A stretch of DNA of 64,000 bases from contig OY754980.1 of NCBI GenBank assembly GCA_963576475.1, positions 20,469,822 to 20,533,821 on the forward strand, written 5' to 3'. Of the stretch, positions 52,795 through 63,870 are shown in pieces. How positions within the stretch are numbered: position 1 is the first letter of the stretch; each line of letters opens with the position of its first letter. A program made the translations under genes and the position numbers. This DNA comes from Molanna angustata. Lineage: Eukaryota; Arthropoda; Insecta; Trichoptera; Molannidae. The notes beneath the pieces were generated by a model. It saw nothing but the letters and a program-made list of their open reading frames with translations, searched no databases and was not told the DNA's origin.

Positions 52795-54485
52795 CAGATT
52801 CGGACATGATAAAAGATAGGTGGAAGGAATATTTTCAATGTCTACTCAACCCACATACAGACACAGAAACTCAACCAACAGCCATATCATTAGAGGATGA
52901 TCAGATAGTGAACTCACCAACACTAGCGGAGACAAAGACAGCAATAAAAAGCCTGAAGAACAATAAATCACCAGGAGTAGATAACATTGCCTCTGAACTA
53001 CTCAAATATGGCAGCGATCACCTGCAAACGCTATTTCACGAACTGATCACAAAGATATGGTCCCTTGAGGAAATACCTGAGGAGTGGCAGATGAGTGTCA
53101 TATGCCCAATACATAAAAAAGGAGACAAATTGAGGTGTGAAAACCACAGAGGCATCTCGCTGCTAAGCACCGCATATAAAGTATTTACCACCATATTGAA
53201 GAACCGGATTGAGCCCTATGCGGAAAACATTATAGGAGAATACCAAGCAGGGTTCAGAAGAAACAGGTCCACCAGCGACCAACTGTTCACAGTTAGGCAA
53301 ATACTTACAAAATGCTGGGAATTTGACGTAGATATATGCCAGCTGTTTATTGATTTTAAGCAGGCCTACGACAGCATAAGCAGAGAAAAGCTCTATGGCA
53401 TCCTACTAGAATTTAAGATCCCAACAAAACTCATAAGGCTGGTTAAATCCACAATGAGCAATACAAAATGCATGGTGAAAATTGGCAGCGAGATGACCGA
53501 AGAATTTGTTGTATCCCAGGGTCTCAAGCAGGGTGATGGTTTGGCACCTACACTGTTCAATATGGCTCTTGAATATGCTATCAGAAAAACATCTGTTAAC
53601 ACCAGCTCCACTATATATTTTAAAAGTTCTCAAATAGTTGGTTATGCAGATGCCATCAATATTGTCGGAAGATCCCTTGCAGCCCTACAGGAAGTCTTTG
53701 ACCCACTTGAAACAGCAGCAGCAGAAATAGGTTTGCAAATTAATGTAAATAAAACCAAAATAATGAAGCAAACTAGAAATGCTAGAAACGCTCTACAAAG
53801 CAACATAACGTTCAAAGAAAAATACACTTTTGAAACTGTAGAGGAGTTTGCATACCTGGGTTCTACTATTAATAAAAATAATGAAGATACCCTAGAAATA
53901 AAAAGACGAATAGTGACAGGTAACAAAGCATTCTTCTCTCTGTTACCGGTGTTCAGGTCTAGAAGTGTCCATAGAAAGACAAAAGTAACCCTATATAAAA
54001 CAATCATCAGGACTGTTGTGTCATGAGGCTGTGAGGCTTGTGTCATGAGGCTGTGAGGCTTGGACACTGACAATAAGGTCTGCGGAGATGCTGGACATCT
54101 CTGAGAGAAGAGTGCTGCGTAAAATCCTGGGACCCGTGGATGATGGACAAACATGGAGAATTAGATACAACGATGAGTTGTACAGCATTTACAAAGCACC
54201 CAAACTGTCTGAACATATAAGACTAAGCAGGCTAAGATGGGCCGGGTATGTTCAGAGAATGCCATCATCACGGGTACCAAAAAGAGTCTTAGAGGGGCAC
54301 CCAGGTGGCAAAAGAAAGGTCGGGATACCGAGGCTGCGATGGAAAGATGATATTGGGAGGGACGCATCCCAGCTTCTGAATGTGCCAAACTGAAGGGTCG
54401 CAGCAGTTGACAAGAGAGGTTGGTGTAGGAAGTTGCTGGAGGCCAAGGCTCGATATGGGCTGTAGAGCCATTGAAGAAGAGGAAG
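52795..54485 (+). mobile_element. RTE-like LINE, 5'-truncated and broken
   Basis: A frame of 406 codons (52806-54026) covers the RT domain: NNKSPGVDNIASELLKYG, CPIHKKGDKL, HRGISLLSTAYKVF, YQAGFRRNRSTSDQLF, FIDFKQAYDSI and GLKQGDGLAPTLFNM. The catalytic motif reads VGYADAINIVG; the second aspartate codon is GCC at 53652-53654. A 22-bp tandem duplication (TGTGTCATGAGGCTGTGAGG and two more bases) at about 54016-54060 adds a stop and shifts the frame. The C-terminal part continues at 54088-54393 (ISERRVLRKILGP, LRWAGYVQRM, GIPRLRWKDDIGRD) and ends LLEAKARYGL after one more stop. The endonuclease is absent. It is dead on three counts. Confidence 0.9.
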
Positions 54486-54489
54486 ATAA

Positions 54490-54960
54490 ATAAATATTTA
54501 AAACTAGATGCGAAACGTTAGCTGCTTCCTTAGGGTAAAAACCTGTTCTGAAGCAGTTTATAATTTTATATTTATTTATTTATTTTATTTTTAATATATT
54601 TTATAATACAAATCAATATATAAATTCACTAGTAATAATATTCTTACATATTTTTCCCTGCAGTACCTCATCAAAAAGATTACAATCTTGTGCTTGATGA
54701 GGGATGCACTTATAAAAAAATAAAAAATATCAATACAAATCAAATGATTTTAATACGCGTATGGGTATAAGTTAGTTTGAAGTCTCGTATATTTTCCTAG
54801 TTGATTTGGTTGAACCACACCACTTCAGAGTACCTACGTGTTTAAATTACTATAATTCAAAACAAAATGTATATATTTTACATTATTTTTTTATAAGTCA
54901 ATAGCTTCGCTGAATTAGTTCGTATTGAAAAATCGATAGTAGGAAGTCATTACTTACTTT
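54490..54960. other. LINE-tail-like and unassigned sequence
   Basis: GGTAAAAACCTGTTCTGAAG and a (TTTA)n run at 54570-54595 suggest a retroelement tail. A hairpin CCTCATCAA...TTGATGAGG lies at 54666-54703. There is no coding potential. Confidence 0.4.
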
Positions 54961-54964
54961 TACA

Positions 54965-55100
54965 TCAAAATAACGTTGCGCAAGCTCTCAAAGTGATCAC
55001 ATAAAACGGCCGATGACAGGTCGTGGCCCAAAGTATGTACCTGATTTCTTGGTCTCCTATATCCTTACATCGTCTCTATTGAAATATAAAGTTTGTCAAA
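54965..55100 (+). repeat. Repeat family F copy
   Basis: GTTGCGCAAGCTCTCAAAGT, GATCACATAAAACGGCCGAT, GACAGGTCGTGGCCC and GTCTCTATTGAAATATAAAG. Confidence 0.6.
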
Positions 55101-55193
55101 ATAAGTAGGTACCTACCTAGTTTTATAAAATTTTGCATGAACGTTTGCCATGCGAAAGAATGCGGGTGACATCACCTGTGAACAAAATGCACA

Positions 55194-55315
55194 AACCAAT
55201 AAAATCAATTTTAGTGCAAGAAAATACTTTATTAAATACTTAATTTGTATCAACCAATAAAATCAAATTTAGCACAGGAAAATATTTAATTTGTATCAAC
55301 CAATAAAATCAGTTG
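55194..55315 (+). repeat. ~55-bp tandem repeat, about 2.5 units
   Basis: CAACCAATAAAATCAA(T/A)TTTAG(T/C)(G/A)CA(A/G)GAAAATA is repeated three times with TTAATTTGTAT spacers. Confidence 0.75.
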
Positions 55316-55319
55316 AAGT

Positions 55320-56570
55320 TCCATATTATGCAGCGTATTGTGTGTCACTTTTTCCGTAACTTTAAAAACCATGCAGTGGTTACAATGTCAACAGTAATAA
55401 TGTCACCTGCAATCTCTTATTTGTCGAGCCCTACCATTGCTATAAACATCGCGAAACTCTTTATTGGTCTTGATTTTGCAATCATTGTCAAAAAATCAAA
55501 TCAATCTTGGACATATTTATTTGTTTGTTTGATGTTATGGATAAACATACATCAATTTGCAAATTATAAAACAAATCATTCGTAGTACCTACATCATTCG
55601 TAATACATAAACATGAATTACCTAAAACATTATGTAAACAATGGAGCGAGTTTGATATTAAAGATATAAGAAATTGAAATTAAAGATATATAAAAGATGA
55701 AAAAAGACAAAATAAGATAAGTAGGTAATTCAAAATTAAAACATGCAAATGATAATGGGATTCGTTGGAATTTAAGGGAATTTGGAGGAAAGGAGTTGGA
55801 ATAAAGGAGTTAGGTATTCCATGCCTCATATCACTGCGTTATGGGCGATATACTCCTGCGATATTGCGGATGTGTGTTGTTGAATACACCAGTGTCATAA
55901 AACCTTTTATTTATACTGCTAACAAATGAGTGAAAACCATGAATTAATTATGACATTAGTGCTACAGTCTGGAATATGAAATAGATTTGAGTGTCTGATT
56001 GTTCTGCCTGACACATGGAATAGTAAATTACCTACTTATAATTTCATCAAAACAATTATCTATTTTGTTTAGAAGTGATAGGTCATTCTGTGTTCTTTGA
56101 TTCTCAACGGGATTCATTTGACCAGACAAGACTTTTGCTCATCACTATTTCAATAATTAGACTTCACATCATTATTCTCACATCTCATATCACGTAGGTA
56201 AGTCAAATTTTTCAGTAATTTGAACGAAATGCATCCTCCGGGGCAACCTGGGAGGTGTGTGACACCAATTTCACAATAAACAAACAATAATACATAAAAA
56301 TTGACATTTCGAGTCACCAGACATATTCGGTAGATCGGAGAAAGTTTGGTTATTCACATTGTATGTTGAAACAACCGATTTTGTAATGCAAATTCTTTCA
56401 ACTGTCAACTCAAAAGATATTGTTTTCAATTAAGTATTCTAACTACAACTTATTAACTCTCAAAAAGTATGACTCACAAACCAACAATCTACATACCTAC
56501 TACTTACATTTTTAATTATCGTAACAAAATCAACCTCCCAAACAATAAATCCGTGTCATTTCCTTACTTT
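55320..56570. other. Intron stretch, nothing recognised
   Basis: Two short open frames are present (55313-55585 and 56469-56711); the second is created by the 21-bp repeat that follows. No exon with flanking splice sites was found. Confidence 0.4.
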
Positions 56571-56574
56571 TTAA

Positions 56575-56702
56575 CATTATACACAAACTTTTTAGCGTCA
56601 TCCATAAACTTTTTAGTATTATACACTAACTTTTTAGCATTATTCACAATTTTTTTAGCATTATACACAAACTTTTTAGCATTATACACAAACATTTTCA
56701 TA
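56575..56702 (+). repeat. 21-bp minisatellite, about six units
   Basis: ACTTTTTAGCATTATACACA and one more base is repeated, with early units more diverged. Being a multiple of three it holds a frame open (NFLALYT units). Confidence 0.85.
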
Positions 56703-56799
56703 TTAAGGTAGGTATGTTATATAAAAATTTATATTTTTTAATTTATTTCTTTATTATTTATATTTTTTTTTCTATAATATTCTGACTGCGGGTATAATA

Positions 56800-57135
56800 T
56801 TTGGCAGGACCGCTGTCAGTCTGCTGATTCATGTAAACTTATTGATGTTTTGTATATAAATACGTGTATGTATGTTTTTATATATATACCTTAATTGTAT
56901 ACTTAATATTTTTTGCACTTGTTTCCTACCTAAGCAATCTGCTCTATTTTATTTTTATAAATAACTAATGTTATTAACGAAATAATTTTGAATATTTTTT
57001 TAATTGGTATACCCACAGACAGGCTATGCCTTGTGGTATTTTTGTGTGTACGGTTGATTTATTATAAGTGATATTATGTTTATATATATTGTATGTTAAC
57101 CGTGTACCAAATCTTAAATAAATAAATAAAATAAA
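56800..57135 (+). mobile_element. LINE 3' UTR fragment
   Basis: GTTATTAACGAAATAATTTT and TTTAATTGGTATACCCACAG precede CTATGCCTTGTGG and a tandem AAATAAATAAATAAAATAAA tail. The first words recur at 21463-21505, so the family has at least two copies. Confidence 0.55.
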
Positions 57136-57381
57136 TATTAATTTGATGTGAAAATTGGGAATAGACGAATAAAGATTTGACTATGTTATGTATTTTTTTT
57201 CACTCACTTCGTGTTAAATGAATTTTAACATGGTGTTTTTTTTATCTTTGTTTTATTTTATTAAATTATATTTTTCGAGACAATCAAACACGTAACACAA
57301 ATATTAAAAGATTCATTGGTTGTTTTCTGAAAATTGTTACTTTTGATTTTTGTTCTTCATTTCATAATTTTTTTTTTTCAG

Positions 57382-57573
57382 ATATGGCCAGCCTCCGATT
57401 GGAATGTACCGATTCAGAGCGCCTCGCCCCGTGGAGCCATGGAAGGGAACTCGAGATGCCCTGGAAGAGGGTAATGTGTGCCCTCACAAGTTCCTACTCT
57501 TCGAGAACTACAAAGGTGAAGAGGACTGCCTCTTCCTCAACGTCTATACACCAAATTTACCAGAAAAGGGAAG
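57382..57573 (+). CDS. Carboxylesterase, third coding exon with the EDCL signature
   Basis: The exon follows a long polypyrimidine acceptor (tttttttttcag); its first base completes the arginine split by the previous intron. It reads YGQPPIGMYRFRAPRPVEPW, then a stretch ending in EEGNVCPHKFL, then KGEEDCLFLNVYTP. GQPPIG-RF is the usual opening of the esterase fold and EDCLFLNVYTP matches the carboxylesterase type-B signature. The two cysteines (NVCP and EDCL) are placed like the conserved first disulphide of the family. The exon ends at AG before GTGAGA (phase 2). Confidence 0.9.
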
Positions 57574-57717
57574 GTGAGATAACAGTGTTATATTAGGTAT
57601 ATTTTAAATTATTATAACAAAATATTTTGTCAAAACTCGATGCAAATGAGACTTTTGAGTCAAAAAAACATCAAATAAGAAAAGAAGCGCAGTCGTTATT
57701 TTTAAATAATTTATGTG

Positions 57718-58110
<393 letters not shown>

Positions 58111-58194
58111 AATCAATTTTTTAATATTAATAAATTAATTTAAAATAAGTAACAACACAATTTTTAACTTTATTCCACTAATTTACCAGACACA

Positions 58195-58600
58195 ATTTAT
58201 TCAGACAGACACACACAAAACTCACATAAAATGTTCTACTCCGAATTCTGAGTAAATCCATGTATGGGAACATATATGCTGCGAGGCCTCTAGTTGGTGT
58301 TATTAGCATGCAAAAATTCCACTACACCATACAAAATTTTCCTTCGTACACGCATCTTGGCTTAAAAAAGTCCACTACACCATACAAAATTTTCCTTCGT
58401 ACACGCATCTTGGCTTAAAAAAGTCCACTACACCATACAAAATTTTCCTTCGTACACGCATCTTGGCTTAAAAAAGTCCACTACACCATACAAAATTTTC
58501 CTCCGTACACGCATCTTGGCTTAATAATGTCGATTCATTTAGAGAATTGAATTCTCATGATCGAATCGACAGTTGGATGGTCCAAATTTTAGTAATGTCT
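58195..58600 (+). repeat. Repeat family E right end with a 53-bp minisatellite
   Basis: ACACACAAAACTCAC, ATGTTCTACTCCGAATTCTG, AACATATATGCTGCGAGGCC (58200-58290) and the end AATCGACAGTTGGATGG (58567) match the right end of the 61975 copy. In between, four nearly identical 53-bp units begin TCCACTACACCATACAAAAT at 58318, 58371, 58424 and 58477 and contain TACACGCATCTTGGCTT; the single-copy counterpart elsewhere is TCTCGCGTATCCTGGCTT. Confidence 0.75.
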
Positions 58601-59260
58601 ACGTGAATTTAAATGAGGCCTATTTCGATTGTATACATTATTTAAACAAAATAAAAAACTCAATTTCAAAAACGTTTTGAAAGTTTTAACGGATGAAAAA
58701 TAAATTAAAAGGAAATTAAACATCTAATCAGCTCAATGACCCCTCAATAAAACTTTTAATAGTTTGGAACTAAGAATTTCATTTTATACCATACATATTA
58801 AAAACATTATGACGAAACTATGTACTTTCTACATGATACCCGTTAAGAAATTAGCGTAAGAATATATCATAAAATTGTGTGAGCATAACTCTCCACTGTT
58901 ATATAATAGTGAGGAGTAGGTAAAAACATTTTGTACATGTTTATTTATATTTTAATAACGGTGAAATTATTTCATTTTCTTAAAAGAAAATTGAAAAACA
59001 CTTAACACATCATCTTAATCGTGTTACGAAAAATAAAATGACGCAATTTGTATTTATCACCTTGACCGTCAAATTTAACGTACACCGGTATTTACATATA
59101 CAAGATATATAATATAATATAATTTATGTATTATTGAACCTTTACATTAAGTTATAGCTGCAACTAGTTTTGCAAGGGTAATAATCCGTGTTTTTATTCA
59201 TTCAATTTAAATAATAGGTTGGTCGAAAACTCTTTTCGTTTTATTCCCAAGGAAATCATT
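58600..59260. other. Repeat-derived and unassigned intron sequence
   Basis: TAATCAGCTCAATGACC, ATAGTTTGGAACTAAG and CATTATGACGAAACTATG resemble the 24000-24400 repeat. It ends with the palindrome ACTCTCCACTGTT..AGTGAGGAGT at 58889-58919. No exon is seen. Confidence 0.45.
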
Positions 59261-59264
59261 ATTT

Positions 59265-59770
59265 TTTTCCCAATAAAGTCATTTAGTTTTTTTTTTCAAT
59301 TATGTCATTTGTTTTTTTTTCGATAGTCATTTAGTTTTTTTTCGATAAAGTCATTTAGTTTTTTTTAATAAAGTCATTTAGTTTTTTTGTAATAAACTCA
59401 TTTTGTTTTTTTTTATCAATATAAAGTCATTTAGTTTTTTTTTCAATAATGTCATTTAGTTTTTATTAATAAAGTCATTTAGTTTTTTGTAATAAACTCA
59501 TTTTGTTTTTTTTTATCAATATAAAGTCATTTAGTTTTTTTTTTCAATAATGTCATTTGGTTTTTTTTTTCCATAGTCATTTAGTTTTTTTTTCGATAAA
59601 TTCATTTAATTTTTTATAGGTAAAATCATTTAGTTTTTTTTTAATAAAGTCATTTAGTTTTTTTGTAATAAACTCATTTTGTTTTTTTTTTGTCAATAAA
59701 GTCATTTTGTTTTTTTTTTATCCATAAAGTCATTTTGTTTTTTTTATCAATAAAGTCATTTTTTTTTCCA
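59265..59770 (+). repeat. T-rich minisatellite, ~22-24-bp unit, about 20 units
   Basis: Units are variants of AAAGTCATTTAGTTTTTTTT with AATA-, CGAT- or TCAAT- spacers. A longer sub-block (AATAAACTCATTTTGTTTTT then ATCAATATAAAGTCATTTAG) recurs at about 59390 and 59498. Confidence 0.85.
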
Positions 59771-60046
59771 ATAATGTTAATTCGTATCTATTTTTGATGG
59801 AGGTCTTACAATTGTACTGTTTTACAACCAATATCGTACATACTTATATCGCATTTTCATTATTTAATTTGACAACTTACATAATTATATAGTAAGGTTT
59901 GTCTATGAAAAAGTTTTATTGATTCTGCACGTTGATTTTTGTTTGGTATCCTATCAATTAGCAGCATCTTCTGCATTATTTACTATCAAAAAGACAAAAA
60001 TGCTGTTCAAGCGAAAGCATAATAACTCAATGAGTGTGGAGAATAT

Positions 60047-60178
60047 GCATTGACACAACGCCAGTGCCGGATGATTTTTTTGGGCAATTTTGATGTTGAA
60101 GATGCACCGAGTTCTGGAAGGCCAGTTGAAACCGATAACTATAAAATAAAGGCATTGATTGATGCAAAGAGAGTTTAA
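60047..60178 (+). pseudogene. mariner transposase, N-terminal fragment
   Basis: The frame reads ALTQRQCRMIFLGNFDVEDA, then PSSGRPVETDNYKIKALIDA before KRV and a stop. G-N-F-D-V-E-D-A-P-x-S-G-R-P-V-E-x-D is a conserved stretch just after the first helix-turn-helix of mariner transposases, and the residues before it are a shortened version of the usual W-F-x-x-F-R-S-G segment. The catalytic DDE region is absent. Confidence 0.75.
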
Positions 60179-60759
60179 ATTTATCGATTTTAATCGTTTA
60201 TGATTACTCGAAACGCCTTGGTTTAATTTTTGTCTTTCATTTTCACAAAGAAAAATCGAAATGACTCTCCGAATAAGTAACAAGATCTTACTGCTGCGTA
60301 TTTTTATATTTTCAACTCTGACAAGGTCGGATGCGATTAAATGCGTCGGTCATAAATGCAATTATTGAGAAAGATAATTTCATACGATGTATATCTATCG
60401 TCCTCGGTCAGTCGCACAAACTGAATTTATTACAATATTTGCCAATGGTCTATGCGCGAATTTCTTCACACAATTTTGAAACAGTCTTGTAGCCATTTAT
60501 GTAATAAGACAGAAAAAATCAAAGATAAATTAATTCACTAATCGTTTGCAGCAACATTAAACTATTTATTACCCAAAAAGACTAGTAGGTAGGTGTTACA
60601 CAAAAGAATATCTTATATACCTATTCTGTTTCTTTCTATACGCTTATGACGTATAACAAAATAAATTGGAATTAAATTTCTAAACCTCTTTGTCAAATGA
60701 AAAAAAACGAGCCAATAACAGGATGTGGTCAAAAATTTAAAAATGCTCTCACGTTGTAC

Positions 60760-61525
60760 CAAAAAGTTTTTTTTTATTTCGTTTAGATATGAACAGTAAA
60801 AATGAACATCAAAAATCATAGATTTATAACTAGTCGCATGTAAAACATGAGATACAACTGTCGATAGCGATAGTATGTATAGTTGAAGAATAAGAATCAA
60901 ACTATAAACCCATAAATCCAAATTTTTGAAAATTTTTACACATGTTGGTATGTATGACAAGATAGGACAGTATGGAGGTCAGTCTGTTTTTCCTATCCAG
61001 AATATGAAAACAACATGATGGTATGTATGTATGTTTGGATATTAAGTATCTAACTATTAAGTCTTCTTATATATTATAATGCATAGGCCACTGCCATAGA
61101 CATTGTCTGAAACGATGTCGTCACTAAATTCAATTTTTATAAAAATTGTTAAAAAAAATTGAGATGTGCTTCTACAATATTAATATTTTTATAGAAAATT
61201 AAATTATCTAGTTGGGGTGTTTCGGCTTTTTTCGATATTTTTAAATAAAAATTTAAATATAGGCAGTTAAACTCATAAATTTATCATAAAAAAAATATTT
61301 TTCTTAATAAAAAATGTTTGAGAACTCCTGGAATTAAAAAAAAAATAATTTTAGATTTTGTATTTGTCTATGTTTATACCAATTTTCAGCGTTCTAGCTT
61401 TTATGGTTTCTGAGATATATGGAAAAATAAACCAAAATTTCAAAAGTTGGTAACCCCTGATTGAAACAAAAATTCACAATTCTGAGTATAAAAGTTTTGT
61501 AGGCCTATAACTTTTTATATATTCT
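60760..61525 (+). repeat. Repeat family E copy
   Basis: CATGAGATACAACTGTCGAT, AAACTATAAACCCATAAATC, GGACAGTATGGAGGTCAGTC, GTCATCACTAAATTC-type words, AGTTGGGGTGTTTCGGC and ACTTTTTATATATTCTGAAA. The right end is missing: at 61525 the sequence leaves the family and enters a transposase scrap. Confidence 0.65.
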
Positions 61526-61639
61526 GAAAATTTGGGCTCTGTAAATTGAGCGGATCAAATGTAATAAAACATCAAAGGCGTGACTAAGATCTATGTAAAA
61601 ATATACTTGGTAATCTATCAATAGTAAGGCGCCATAACT

Positions 61640-61900
61640 ATGACAGAACTTCTTGAAGGCTTTAAAATTGTTTTTCGAGATCACAAAATCCGCATGACCA
61701 ATGGGACCTTGAAGAGGCCCACGGACATCAACGAGGAGCTCCGATCTATAAGAGGACACCATTGGGTGGCAACAATCCCACAGGTTATGTTCCGAAATTT
61801 GGTCCGGGTATTGACAGAACTGACATGAGGCAGAGGAGGTAATTTTAAATTGGTGAAAATCGGTGAACTTTTACAATTTTCGTTTCTTGGACTTCTCAAT
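61640..61900 (+). pseudogene. DDE (Tc1/mariner-like) transposase, C-terminal scrap
   Basis: The frame reads TNGTLKRPTDINEELRSIRG, then HHWVATIPQVMFRNLVRVLT, a stop, and GRGGNFKLVKIGEL. The D-x-x-E-L-R-x-x-I ... I-P-x-x-M-x-R-N-x-V-R pattern followed by a G-G-x-F/H region is the usual C-terminus of Tc1/mariner-like (DDE_3-type) transposases in insects. Its stops and short length make it a relic. The assignment is from pattern memory only. Confidence 0.45.
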
Positions 61901-61974
61901 TTTTCACAGTTCAATAAATTTATAAAAAGACAATGACAAGATTCCTTAGAGTTTTCTAGGAAATATATTTTATA

Positions 61975-62995
61975 ATACTAGTTGCATGTAACACATGAGA
62001 TCCAACTGTCGATAGCGATAGTACCTATGTATAGTTGAAGAATAAGTACCAAACTATAAACCCATAAATACAAATTATTTAATATTTTAAGATATTTGGT
62101 TTTCTACACAACACATGTACCTAGGTATGTATGTCAATATAGGATAGTATGGAGGTCAGTCCTTTGATCCTACCTAGAATATGAAAACAGCATGATGGTA
62201 TGTATGTATGTTTGGAGATTAGTATCAAACTATTAAGTCTTCTTATATATTGTGTACCTATAGGCGACTGCCATACAAATTGTATGAAGCAATGTCGTCA
62301 CTAAATTCAATTTTTATAAAAATTGTTAAAAAAAAATTGAGATGTGCTAATACAATTATTATATTTTTTATAGAAAATTAAATTGTCTAGTTGGGGTGTT
62401 TCGGCTTTTTTCGATATTTTAAAAAAAATTGGAAATATAGGAAGTTAAACTCATAAATTTATCATAAAAAAAATATTTTTCTTAATAAAAAATGTTTGAG
62501 AAACCCTGGAATTTTTTTGAAAAAACTCATTTGAGATTTTGTATTTTTCTATGTTAATACCATTTTTCAGCGTTCTACCTTTTATGGTTTCTGAGATATA
62601 TGGAAAAATAAACCAAAATTTAAATAGTTGATAACCCCTGACTAAAACAAAAATTCAAAATTCTTAGTATAAAAGTTTTGTAGTCCTATAACTGTTTATA
62701 TATTCTAAAAATTTGGGCTCTGTAAATTGAGCGGATCAAAAGTTATAAGGGGGGGGACACACACACACAGACACACACACAGACACACGGAATGTTCTAC
62801 TCCGAATTCTGAGTAAATCCGTGCATGGAACATATATGCTGCGAAGCCTCTAAGTTGGTGTTTTTTGACTTCAAAGTTGGAAAAGCCGTGAAAAATGTAG
62901 ACCTCTGCATACAATTCTCGCGTATCCTGGCTTGAAACATTGTCGATATGTTAAGAGAACAAAGTTCTCCTGAACAAATCGACAGTTGGATAACC
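61975..62995 (+). repeat. Repeat family E, full-length reference copy
   Basis: It starts TAGTTGCATGTAACACATGA then GATCCAACTGTCGATAGC, and ends GAACAAATCGACAGTTGGAT. ATCCAACTGTCGAT and ATCGACAGTTGGAT are perfect 14-bp inverted repeats near its ends. It includes an (AC)n-like run (62756-62787) and ATGTTCTACTCCGAATTCTG. There is no ORF of note. The class is unknown; a non-autonomous DNA element is the simplest reading. Confidence 0.65.
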
Positions 62996-63009
62996 GTCGG
63001 TATGTTGGT

Positions 63010-63115
63010 TTAGTGCCGTGGAGGCAGTTTGCAAATATATCAATCGAGCAAAAAGACACAAAACGGCGATCTGCGCACCCACGTGACGAGTTCAAGTTGT
63101 TTTATGACAATCGAA
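63010..63115 (+). repeat. Repeat family K copy
   Basis: GCCGTGGAGGCAGTTTGCAA, GAGCAAAAAGACACAAAACG, ATCTGCGCACCCACGTGACG and TTCAAGTTGTTTTATGAC. Confidence 0.55.
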
Positions 63116-63680
63116 TTTAATCATTGCTCAACTAGAGATATAAGTGGGCTATATTTTTTTGTATCGTTGTTTATGCTGAAGATTTCGAATCAAATAATAT
63201 TTGATTCTCCTTTGAATATCTGTCTTAATAATTGTGAAGAAATCTTTTTGTGTAAGAATAAATAACATGGCTATTGTTGTCTGTTGAAGTAATTTGTCTT
63301 CTTTATTATGATATAATAAATGTATAACAAAATGAGCATATATTACCAATCATGTAAAGTAGAGCACGACACGGATATGTCACACTGATAAAAGTCATTT
63401 AAGTTCAATTCTATTATGCATGTCACATTAATAACTTTATTATCATGACAAAACAGATTTCATGTATAATCTCTTCTTTGATATTTTCCATGTTCATTAT
63501 GTTAATTTAAAACAAGACTATTTGACAGACGAAAAAGAAATAAAAAGTTCGAATGAGAATGAAAGAAAAATCTAAAAATCTAAATCTGAAAAACAAAGTA
63601 TAGGCTACCTGCCTATCTCAAAAACGATTATATGTATTGTAGGTATGCATGCAATGTGTGAATTAATTAATTTTATAATT
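63115..63680. other. Intron sequence without a recognised element
   Basis: AT-rich sequence between family K and the 41-bp repeat. No coding feature is seen. Confidence 0.4.
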
Positions 63681-63682
63681 TT

Positions 63683-63870
63683 ATGATACAGTAGCAATCC
63701 AAAATTAATTAATATGTAATTTGATGATACAGTAGCAATCCAAAATTAATTAATTTGTAATTTGATGATACAGTAGCAATCCAAAATTAATTAATTTGTA
63801 ATTTGATGATACAGTGACAATCCAAATTAATTCATTTGTAATTTGATGATACAGTAGCAATCCAAAATAT
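63683..63870 (+). repeat. 41-bp tandem repeat ending at the acceptor of esterase exon 4
   Basis: ATACAG(T/C)AGCAATCCAAAATTAA-type units occur with their ACAG at 63688, 63729, 63770, 63811 and 63851 (spacing 41, 41, 41, 40). The fifth copy provides the acceptor and first codons of exon 4. The fourth copy reads ACAGTGACAA, losing the TAG. Confidence 0.95.
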
